A stretch of 49,575 nt of DNA, taken from contig JALAGS010000081.1 of the NCBI GenBank assembly GCA_022712315.1, positions 1-49,575 on the forward strand. Reading direction: 5' to 3'. This stretch comes from Sphingobacterium sp. (GTDB taxonomy: Bacteria; Bacteroidota; Bacteroidia; Sphingobacteriales; Sphingobacteriaceae). The stretch's first letter is position 1; the number at the start of each line of letters is the position of its first letter. Under the pieces are notes generated by a model that had not been told where the DNA came from, searched no databases, and saw only the letters and a list, made by a program, of their open reading frames with translations. Both the position numbers and the translations under genes were made by a program. Below are positions 42,970 through 49,575 of the stretch, one piece after another.

Positions 42970-43124
42970 CTATTATTCATTTGTAATCATGGATTACAAA
43001 ACTACTCATTGCAGATCAATTTCATGTCATTTCTTTGTTTTTAATGGGATTAAGAAGGCTATATTGCTTCAAAAGAGAGGGGATCTTAATTTCGGTAGTT
43101 CAAGTCTAAAACGTTAAGTAAATA

Positions 43125-43210
43125 TCCCTATCATTTAAACGGACTTAACAGGGACTTGATAGGGACCTCATTCGGATAAACCCCTATGAAATACCTATTA
43201 AGTCCCTATA
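43125..43210. repeat. Cluster of degenerate 11-bp repeats with a dyad
   Basis: Three abutting 11-mers read cggacttaaca, gggacttgata and gggacctcatt (43140-43172), and an inverted relative, tattaagtccc, lies at 43196-43206. tccctatca (43125-43133) and tgataggga (43157-43165) form a 9-bp dyad. The 42970-43368 gap is otherwise without genes. Confidence 0.6.
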
Positions 43211-43323
43211 AAATTAGTTGAAAATACCTGTTGGAAGATAAACGTGTTCGAAACTGTAGCGCCATTGGTCAGCGTGGTTTCTATCATTTTTATCCGCCTA
43301 TGTGTGCTTAGAAAAACTTCCTG

Positions 43324-43331
43324 TATATTTG
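43324..43331 (+). promoter_or_regulatory. -7 element of the transglycosylase gene
   Basis: TATATTTG matches the -7 consensus 37 nt before the chosen start codon. No clear TTTG is found about 20 nt further up. Confidence 0.4.
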
Positions 43332-43368
43332 ACTGTTGATATGCACGAATTTGCATTACGTAATAATT

Positions 43369-45543
43369 ATGTCCAATCGATTTATAACATCTTTTAAGTC
43401 CCGCAAGTGGCGGTGGCTCTATATTGTTCTAGCTACAATCCTCGTTTTGGCTATTGCAGCTGGTACCTATGCTTATCAGAAAAGAGATGCCATGCTCATG
43501 GGAGCAATCAACAAAGCGAAAGCAAAGTTGCTTGAAAAGTATAATATGGAGCTGAAGATCCAATATTATGCCTTCCAGGGAATTAATGCAGTACAGTTTA
43601 AGAATATACAATTGTTGCCCAAACATCGAGATCAACTGGCACAGATCAACGATCTGACGGTATCTGTAAAATTGTGGCCTCTGTTATTTGGAGATGTGAA
43701 ATTGGGGCAGGTTATTTTGGATAATGGGACAGTTTCTCTTGTTAAAAAAGACTCGATCAGTAACTACGATTTCTTGTTCAAGAAACAGAAAAAAGATACT
43801 GTGGAAAATGATAATCCAAAACAGAATCTCGCCGCACTGGCAGATCGATTGTTGAAGAATGTGTTTTTTAAGGTCCCGAATGATCTTGATCTCAAGAATC
43901 TTGAGCTTTCTTATCGCGATGACAGTACTTCACAGCGCATTGTCATTCCTTCCGCTGTGATCGACGGTGGAGATATGGAAACCAAGTTCCTGTTAAATGA
44001 CCATGAGGCGGCCTGGAATCTGACTGGAACGATAGATTCGGATAATCAAGAATGCGACCTTCGCCTTTTTTCTGATAAAAAGGAGGTAAATCTTCCCTTG
44101 TTGCAACGTAAATTTGGCCTTGCAGTAAGTTTTGATGAAATATCATTCCGCTTGGATAAGGCTCACAGGAGGAATAAGGAATTACTGGAATTGCACGGGC
44201 AATGGGGCTTTAAAAATCTGAAAGTAAATCACTGGCGCGTTTCTAGTAAAGATGTTATCTTTCCGGAGGCCGTCATGCAGGGGGCATTGAATATTGGAGC
44301 TTCGTCAATTGAAATAAGCAAAGAAAGTACCGTACAGGTTAAAGATTTTGTGTTTTCTCCTTATCTCAAATATGTACATAGACCTGAGAAAGAGCTCTTC
44401 CTCGCTATTCATACCGATAAGATCGAGGCACAGCACTTTTTTGATGCCATGCCAGTTGGATTATTTCCAGGCTTAGATGGTATTCAGGTGGAGGGGCATA
44501 TTCAGTACGATCTGAACTTTGCTCTTGAATTAAAAAAGCCCGAAAAGCTTCTTTTCTCCTCCAAAATGGATGATAAGGATTTAAGAGTTGTTAAATGGGG
44601 GGAGGCCAATATTGCGATGCTAAATACGCCTTTCACGTATACGGCCTATGAAGATGGAAAACCGATGCGGGAGATTGTGGTGGGGCCTCAGAATCCTAAT
44701 TTTACACCTATCGATCAAATATCCCGTTACATGCAGATAAGTTTGATCAATACAGAAGATCCATTTTTCTTTAAGCACAAGGGTTTTGAGGAGAAGGCTT
44801 TTAAGCTCTCCATTGCTACAAATATCAAGGAGAAAGGATTTAAGCGCGGAGCGAGTACGATATCGATGCAGCTGGTAAAAAATGTATTTCTAAATCGGAA
44901 TAAGACCGTTGTGCGGAAGCTGGAAGAAATTTTGCTGGTATGGCTCATGGAACACTCGCAGCAAGTCAGCAAAAAACGCATGTATGAGGTTTATCTGAAT
45001 GTCATCGAATGGGGAAATAATGTATATGGCATTACCGAAGCGGCGCGCTATTATTTTGGGAAAACACCGGCACAGCTAGGGCTTGGTGAAAGTATATTTT
45101 TGTCCAGCATTGTTCCGCGACCAAAAAAAGGGCTGAACTTTTTTGACTGGACAGGACACCTGAAGGGAAATATGTTGCGCTATTTTAACACCTATGGTCA
45201 TATTATGACCAAAACAGGACAGATTAGCGTAGATTCAACAACTTCAAATTATGGTTTTTATGAAGTTGTTCTGCAACCGCATCTGCGTGCCGCAAGGCCA
45301 GCTGTTGTGGATTCTGTGGATATATTCGATATGGGAGACGATCCATTGTTGTTCGATAATCTGGAGAGTACTTCTCCTGCCGATAATCTTGAAAGCGTGT
45401 CGGTACCGAAGAAACTTAAAAAGGTAGATCTTACCGAAAAGAAGGAAGAGGAAGCTGTTGAACAGGAGAAACCAAAACGATCGCTGTTTGACAAGATCTT
45501 GGGACGTAAAAAAGAGGAAAAAGATAACGACGCACACAAATAG
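43369..45543 (+). CDS. AsmA-like/GT51 monofunctional peptidoglycan transglycosylase
   Basis: I choose the start at 43369 (MSNRFITSFKSRKWRW), next to the membrane helix; the ATG at 43336 adds eleven unlikely residues. The 724-aa protein has one membrane segment (about 19-38), then about 400 periplasmic residues of AsmA-like beta repeats. The GT51 domain (about 460-620) has the catalytic motif NTEDPFFFKHKGFE, RGASTISMQLVKN and KKRMYEVYLNVIEWG, then YYFGKTPAQLG. There is no transpeptidase domain. It polymerises lipid II glycan chains. The C-terminus is a highly charged Lys/Glu tail. hpt follows after 26 bp. Confidence 0.85.
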   Translation: MSNRFITSFKSRKWRWLYIVLATILVLAIAAGTYAYQKRDAMLMGAINKAKAKLLEKYNMELKIQYYAFQGINAVQFKNIQLLPKHRDQLAQINDLTVSVKLWPLLFGDVKLGQVILDNGTVSLVKKDSISNYDFLFKKQKKDTVENDNPKQNLAALADRLLKNVFFKVPNDLDLKNLELSYRDDSTSQRIVIPSAVIDGGDMETKFLLNDHEAAWNLTGTIDSDNQECDLRLFSDKKEVNLPLLQRKFGLAVSFDEISFRLDKAHRRNKELLELHGQWGFKNLKVNHWRVSSKDVIFPEAVMQGALNIGASSIEISKESTVQVKDFVFSPYLKYVHRPEKELFLAIHTDKIEAQHFFDAMPVGLFPGLDGIQVEGHIQYDLNFALELKKPEKLLFSSKMDDKDLRVVKWGEANIAMLNTPFTYTAYEDGKPMREIVVGPQNPNFTPIDQISRYMQISLINTEDPFFFKHKGFEEKAFKLSIATNIKEKGFKRGASTISMQLVKNVFLNRNKTVVRKLEEILLVWLMEHSQQVSKKRMYEVYLNVIEWGNNVYGITEAARYYFGKTPAQLGLGESIFLSSIVPRPKKGLNFFDWTGHLKGNMLRYFNTYGHIMTKTGQISVDSTTSNYGFYEVVLQPHLRAARPAVVDSVDIFDMGDDPLLFDNLESTSPADNLESVSVPKKLKKVDLTEKKEEEAVEQEKPKRSLFDKILGRKKEEKDNDAHK

Positions 45544-45569
45544 TGTTGTAACGAAAGAATAATATTAGG

Positions 45570-46109
45570 ATGAAAAAGATAGAAATTGACGGATTGCTTT
45601 TCGAACCTTTATTTGAAGAGGAACAAATTCAGAAACGTGTTCGCCTGATGGGGATTGATATAAGCCTGCGTTATGAGCACAAACAGCCTGTTTTTATAGG
45701 TGTTTTGAATGGATGTTTTATGTTTATGGCAGATTTGCTTAAGCAAATTGAAGTTCCTTGTGAAATGTCATTTATTAAGCTGGCTTCTTATATCGGAACG
45801 GGCCAATCTGAACTAAACGAGCTTTTGGGACTCGGTATCGATCTGGAGGGACGCGATGTGATTATTGTAGAAGATATTGTCGACTCAGGACATTCACTTA
45901 AGCATACCTTAGATGCGGTAAAAAAATTAAATCCAGCTAGTGTTATAGCCTGCGCACTTTTGGTGAAACCGGAGGCGCTGCAGTATCATTTCGAGGAATT
46001 GACCTATGTGGGTTTTGAAATAAGTAAAGAATTTGTGGTTGGGTATGGCATGGATTATAACGGTCTTTGTCGCAATCTCCCTGATATTTATAAAAACATA
46101 GCAATTTAA
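45570..46109 (+). CDS. hpt: Hypoxanthine phosphoribosyltransferase
   Basis: The 179-aa cytoplasmic enzyme converts hypoxanthine or guanine plus PRPP to IMP or GMP. Its PRPP-binding loop VIIVEDIVDSGHSL is at about 92-105. The upstream VFIGVLNGCFMFMADLL block and the C-terminal YVGFEISKEFVVGYGMDYNG stretch are typical of HGPRT. It is likely cotranscribed with the upstream transglycosylase gene, an arrangement with no obvious functional link. Confidence 0.95.
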   Translation: MKKIEIDGLLFEPLFEEEQIQKRVRLMGIDISLRYEHKQPVFIGVLNGCFMFMADLLKQIEVPCEMSFIKLASYIGTGQSELNELLGLGIDLEGRDVIIVEDIVDSGHSLKHTLDAVKKLNPASVIACALLVKPEALQYHFEELTYVGFEISKEFVVGYGMDYNGLCRNLPDIYKNIAI

Positions 46110-46153
46110 TGTGCCATCAAGTGATAATTAGATTTTAACTATGGAATTTTGAT

Positions 46154-46651
46154 CTATTCAAGTGTTTGATGGCTGTATAATTCTTTCAGTGTGATGACCA
46201 AAGTTTCCAAGTCAGCTAATGGTAATTTAGAGACAGTTTCAAACATCTCCTTTTCATCAAATTTAATGACTAAGTTACCTTTATGATCTTCCTCATAGCC
46301 CGCTTTTTGTATCGTAAAGTCTATCTTATCGAAATCAAATTCTTTTAAATTGCCCTTAAACCATCGGTAGTCTGCAGTGTAATTTATTTTTTTTGTTTGA
46401 AAATGAATAATCTCAGCGCCATAGGTATTCCATAGTGAAACACGAAGCATATAGAATGCTATTACTCCGAATATAGCATAGATAGCAATACTTATAATTG
46501 TCATCTCGCCATGGAGTACATTGGCAATGAGGCCGCCTAATGGCAGAATTATTGAAAACGCGGTAAGTAAATAGATGAATAGTCTGGCAATTAGAGCCCC
46601 CCTTTTTTCTTTTAATATCAACTGGTTTTGTTTTAAGTCGATTTGATTCAT
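46154..46651 (-). CDS. Small membrane protein of unknown function
   Basis: This 165-aa protein is not recognised. It has two adjacent membrane segments (about 23-45 and 50-70) followed by a soluble, beta-rich C-terminal half (FQTKKINYTADYRWFKG, NLVIKFDEKEMFETV), a layout resembling bacterial PH-like or DUF304-type membrane proteins. The gene is convergent with hpt and has its own upstream region. Confidence 0.65.
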   Translation of the reverse strand: MNQIDLKQNQLILKEKRGALIARLFIYLLTAFSIILPLGGLIANVLHGEMTIISIAIYAIFGVIAFYMLRVSLWNTYGAEIIHFQTKKINYTADYRWFKGNLKEFDFDKIDFTIQKAGYEEDHKGNLVIKFDEKEMFETVSKLPLADLETLVITLKELYSHQTLE

Positions 46652-46729
46652 ATGTTGTGTTTTTTTAGAATAGTTTGTTTTGACGAGTATAAATTGGTCT
46701 TTGCGAAAGGTCTTTGTGGTCTAAAGTGG

Positions 46730-47299
46730 CTACTCGTATTTAAATGAACAGGTATCGATATGATCATTGACCATTCCAACGGCTTGCATATAGGCATAGC
46801 AAATGGTAGATCCAAAAAACTTGAACCCTCTTTTCTTCATGTCCTTTGCTATTTTGTCTGAAATCTCCGTAGTAGCAGGTACATGCTGTAAACTTGGCCA
46901 ATGGTTCACGATGGGCTGCTGTTCAGGTAGGAAGCCATAAAGGTAGTTATAAAAACTGCCATATTCAACCTGGACTTTTTTGAAAAGCTGTGCGTTGGCA
47001 ATGGTGGATTCAATTTTATTGCGATGTTTGATAATCCCGGATTCCTTGAGCAACTCTTCGACATTTTCGTTGGTGTAGGCCGCTACTTGATCGACATCAA
47101 AGTTGGCAAAAGCTTCTTGGTAGGCGCTTCTGCGACGAAGAATTGTGATCCAGCTTAAGCCCGCCTGAGCAGATTCCAGTACTAAAAATTCGAATAAGGT
47201 TCTGTCGTCTTTGACTTGCCGGCCCCATTCTTTATCGTGATAGGCAACGTATTGCTCGTCAGATCCACACCATTGGCAACGTGTAATTTCTTTGTGCAT
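46730..47299 (-). CDS. tag: DNA-3-methyladenine glycosylase I (Tag)
   Basis: Tag removes 3-methyladenine from alkylated DNA. The 189-aa protein has the zinc-binding N-terminus RCQWCGSDEQYVAYHDKEWG, with C8 and H21 as likely ligands, and the C-terminal pair in NDHIDTCSF. The family motif ESAQAGLSWITILRRR and the late GFKFFGSTICYAYMQAVGMV block are also present. Length is standard. It diverges from the DUF4271 gene. Confidence 0.95.
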   Translation of the reverse strand: MHKEITRCQWCGSDEQYVAYHDKEWGRQVKDDRTLFEFLVLESAQAGLSWITILRRRSAYQEAFANFDVDQVAAYTNENVEELLKESGIIKHRNKIESTIANAQLFKKVQVEYGSFYNYLYGFLPEQQPIVNHWPSLQHVPATTEISDKIAKDMKKRGFKFFGSTICYAYMQAVGMVNDHIDTCSFKYE

Positions 47300-47421
47300 G
47301 TTCTATAAGATTTTTTGGATGCAATATAACTTTTTATCCTAACTTTACGACCACAATTAAAGAGTTTCGAATGTAGACGGTTGTTGAGTATCTCATTGCC
47401 GTTAAGAGACAATTCATTTTA

Positions 47422-48393
47422 ATGAGCGTGACAATCTTCAAATATCATATTCTATTTGTACTATTTCTGCTGTTTTCAATATCGGGATTGAAAGCACAGC
47501 GGCGGCAGCAGCGGACTGTTATTCAGAGCAACATAGTTGCGACTGATAGTCTAAATGCTGTAAAAGATTCTGTTATTTCACCCAACCAGAAAGTGTTGGA
47601 ATCCCTGAATCCGGCACTACAAAATCAATATCGAATTGTAACCGTGGAAGGGAAAGGACTAATGGTTCATAACATGAATAATTTTGATGTACAGCAGTAT
47701 TTTCAGGGGGAAATGAGGCGTAGCAATTTGGATCGGCAATATGGGACGCTCAAGGCCCATCGTGAAAACTGGATTCTATTTACGGTTCTTGCGTTAATTT
47801 TTGGTGTTGGGATGATTCGGATATTTTTTCCTTCAGACATCAAATTGGTTTTTCAGGGCTATTGGGATGATCGGGTTTTATTGTCTGTGAGCAAGGAGGA
47901 TACGATCCTGACATCTTGGCCATTTATATTTTTATTTATATTATTTTCGGGAGCGATTGGTTTATTTGTAAGTCTATTTTATGCGTATGAATTAAATAGA
48001 TTTGATTTTATTACTTTCCCTAATTATATGAAGACTGTCGGGATGGTTGGGGGATTGTTCGCATTAAAAATCGGATTTATCAGATTCTTATCCTTTGTTT
48101 TTGAAATTAGAAAGTTAGTAAAAGAGTATGTGACGGTATTGTATCTGATCTATTTCAATACACTTTTTTTGATGCTTCCTGTGTTATTAATTTTGAGTCT
48201 TGTTCCCCTGACATCGGTCGGCGTTGTGCTGCATTTGGCTATCGTTGGAGCCGGTTTGCTCTTTTTCTATCGGTTTCTTAAGACAGCGGCTCATATTATG
48301 TCCATGTATAAATTTTCAATTTCCTATTTAATTTTGTACCTTTGTTGCCTAGAAATAGCACCAATATTAATACTGTTAAGATTATTGAGCTAA
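47422..48393 (+). CDS. DUF4271 membrane protein
   Basis: The 323-aa protein starts with a signal peptide (ILFVLFLLFSISGLKA, then QRR). A hydrophilic stretch of about 80 residues follows, and then about six to seven membrane segments from residue 115 to the end (FTVLALIFGVGMIRIFF, SWPFIFLFILFSGAIGLFV and others). This is the DUF4271 architecture restricted to Bacteroidota. From memory it is generally found directly before a hemD-like gene, as here (11 bp gap). Function is unknown. Confidence 0.8.
   Translation: MSVTIFKYHILFVLFLLFSISGLKAQRRQQRTVIQSNIVATDSLNAVKDSVISPNQKVLESLNPALQNQYRIVTVEGKGLMVHNMNNFDVQQYFQGEMRRSNLDRQYGTLKAHRENWILFTVLALIFGVGMIRIFFPSDIKLVFQGYWDDRVLLSVSKEDTILTSWPFIFLFILFSGAIGLFVSLFYAYELNRFDFITFPNYMKTVGMVGGLFALKIGFIRFLSFVFEIRKLVKEYVTVLYLIYFNTLFLMLPVLLILSLVPLTSVGVVLHLAIVGAGLLFFYRFLKTAAHIMSMYKFSISYLILYLCCLEIAPILILLRLLS
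48337..48344 (+). promoter_or_regulatory. Possible internal promoter for hemD
   Basis: TACCTTTG inside the end of the DUF4271 gene matches the -7 consensus, with a T-rich ttttc 20 nt upstream. Its distance to the hemD start is 61 nt. Confidence 0.4.
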
Positions 48394-48404
48394 AACTGGT
48401 TAAT

Positions 48405-49175
48405 ATGCAAACTTCAGACGTAGAAAGAGCAAAGAAGGTAAAAAGTGTACTGGTGACTTTACCAAAGCCTGAAAACGATAAGTCCCCTTATTATGATTTA
48501 GCAAAGAAATACGGGTTGAAATTAGACTTTCGAGGTTTTATACACGTAGAAGGAGTTCCTGCCAAAGATGTGCGTAGGGATAAGGTTAATTTAGCGGATT
48601 ATTCTGCGGTAATATTTACAAGCAGAAATGCGGTAGATCATTATTTTAGAATTTGTGAAGAGATGCGATTTGAAGTGTCTGCAGAAATGAAATATTTCTG
48701 TATTTCAGAAACGATTGCCCTTTATCTTCAAAAGTATATTCAATATAGGAAACGGAAGATTTTCTTTGGTAAACAGACGGCAAAAGATCTTGAGGAGGTG
48801 TTGAAAAAACACAAAGGAGAGAATTTTTTATTCCCGTGCTCGGATGTTGCCAATGAGGAAACAAGTAATTGGTTACAGCAAAACGGCTATAAGTTTACCC
48901 CAGCTGTTCTTTTTCGAACCGTGGTAAGTGATTTGACTGATCTGAAGGATGTTTTCTACGATGTTATTGTGTTCTTTAGTCCTTCCAGTGTGCAGTCTTT
49001 ATACGATAACTTTCCGGACTTTAAACAGAACAATACCAGGATTGCCGCATTTGGTGCATCAACACAGCAGGCACTTTTGGATCATGGATTGATTTTAGAT
49101 ATCCCGGCTCCGACACCAAAAGCCCCTAGTATGACAATGGCTGTTGAAGAATATATCAAAAAAGTAAATAAGTAA
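48405..49175 (+). CDS. hemD: Uroporphyrinogen-III synthase family protein (HemD)
   Basis: HemD closes hydroxymethylbilane to uroporphyrinogen III for haem. I choose the start at 48405 (MQTSDVERAKKVKSVLVTLPK), which follows the DUF4271 stop by 11 bp; the longer form from 48342 would overlap that gene. The 256-aa protein has the two-lobed alpha/beta pattern with IFTSRNAVDHYF (about 68-79) and FFSPSSVQSLYDNFP (about 187-201), followed by IAAFGASTQQALLDHGL and the closing APTPKAPSMTMAVEEYI. Sequence similarity in this family is always low, so the enzymatic role is likely but not certain. Confidence 0.87.
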   Translation: MQTSDVERAKKVKSVLVTLPKPENDKSPYYDLAKKYGLKLDFRGFIHVEGVPAKDVRRDKVNLADYSAVIFTSRNAVDHYFRICEEMRFEVSAEMKYFCISETIALYLQKYIQYRKRKIFFGKQTAKDLEEVLKKHKGENFLFPCSDVANEETSNWLQQNGYKFTPAVLFRTVVSDLTDLKDVFYDVIVFFSPSSVQSLYDNFPDFKQNNTRIAAFGASTQQALLDHGLILDIPAPTPKAPSMTMAVEEYIKKVNK

Positions 49176-49194
49176 TAACCTAGTATAAGGTAAA

Positions 49195-49232
49195 TAACAA
49201 AAAAGGGTTTTTAAGACCCTTTTTTTGTTATT
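49195..49232 (+). terminator. Terminator of hemD
   Basis: aacaaaaaaggg pairs with cccttttttt plus gtt around a small AT loop, ending in a T-run. The remaining 49233-49575 contains no ORF, tRNA or clear promoter that I can support; it may be the upstream region of a gene outside the window. Confidence 0.8.
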
Positions 49233-49575
49233 TAATCTGTTGGGAAGCCTGTAAAGTTCTATGTAGTTTTCTATTGGTGCAGTCGCAGACTTTATCCTTT
49301 TGTATTGGATCGGCAAGATTGTTATCTTCTGGATCGATTTGAATGTTTACCCCGTTGATATGCTTCTATCTATATGCTGCAAAGGATAAGATAAGAGGTG
49401 GTCTATTTTTTGTCCGTTGGGGTATGGTAATGATGGCGGTCTGAATCGGTTGTGTTAAAATGTAATAAAAGTGACGAAGGTCATTGAGATTTTAAGTATA
49501 TTTCTATTAAATTGCTTGGGGTAACTTATTCCAATTAAAAATAAGGTATAGGCCGTATTTTTAAAATTTGATAGA

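Noticed and set aside
46113..46173. gccatcaa / ttgatggc inverted repeat between hpt and the small membrane protein gene
   Set aside because: The arms are only 8 bp with a 45-nt loop and one arm is inside a coding region, so it is not convincing as a terminator.

Overview
The window is a chromosomal segment from a member of the Bacteroidota, most likely Sphingobacteriaceae (a Sphingobacterium-like organism). The evidence is phylum-typical families (Porin_10, DUF5683, DUF4271, DUF2911, a LepB with an N-terminal DUF5684-like region), several promoters of the form TTTG / TAnnTTTG, AT-rich intergenic DNA, and few Shine-Dalgarno sequences. About 42 protein genes and two tRNA genes are supported. 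No CRISPR array, complete insertion sequence, prophage, rRNA or plasmid origin was seen. Most of the window is conserved housekeeping. Species assignment and all family names come from reading motifs, not from database searches.

Layout. 1-6.9 kb: a same-strand catabolic cluster of a secreted metallophosphoesterase/beta-propeller protein, a secreted GH9 glycosidase, a NodB-like polysaccharide deacetylase, MurQ etherase and a sodium:solute symporter. The GH9 and deacetylase frames meet at a perfect A_AAA_AAG slippery heptamer. 7-14.9 kb: purine nucleoside phosphorylase, a Porin_10 outer-membrane protein, two tRNA-Val genes, a PagL-like lipid A deacylase and an M16 peptidase. 15-22.6 kb: FMN reductase, then parA-parB-DUF5683-dapB-lepB, pdxJ and the diadenylate cyclase cdaA. 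22.6-29.2 kb: a DUF2911 protein, a FucP/GluP-type sugar transporter behind a 16-bp dyad, an overlapping operon of histidine kinase, DinB-like protein and hotdog thioesterase, and gltX. 29.2-33.2 kb: an EmrAB-type efflux pair divergent from an AraC regulator. 33.2-49.6 kb: SNF2 helicase, dapF, DegP/HtrA, low-molecular-weight phosphatase, an orphan 115-aa protein, cyclophilin, exonuclease III, Mrp, an AsmA-like/GT51 transglycosylase, hpt, a small membrane protein, tag, DUF4271 and hemD.

How the parts fit. The first cluster looks built to take apart an amino-sugar polymer outside the cytoplasm, import a product by sodium symport and cleave the lactyl ether of MurNAc-6-phosphate. No MurNAc kinase is visible, so that pathway is incomplete in the window. 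ParAB, DapB, DapF, LepB, GT51 and CdaA cover chromosome segregation, cell-wall precursor supply, protein export and wall signalling. Items most worth a second look are the possible programmed -1 frameshift producing an 840-residue GH9-deacetylase fusion, a pair of inverted non-coding repeats (22.5 and 29.2 kb), the leader dyad of the sugar transporter, and a cluster of 11-bp repeats between mrp and the transglycosylase gene.
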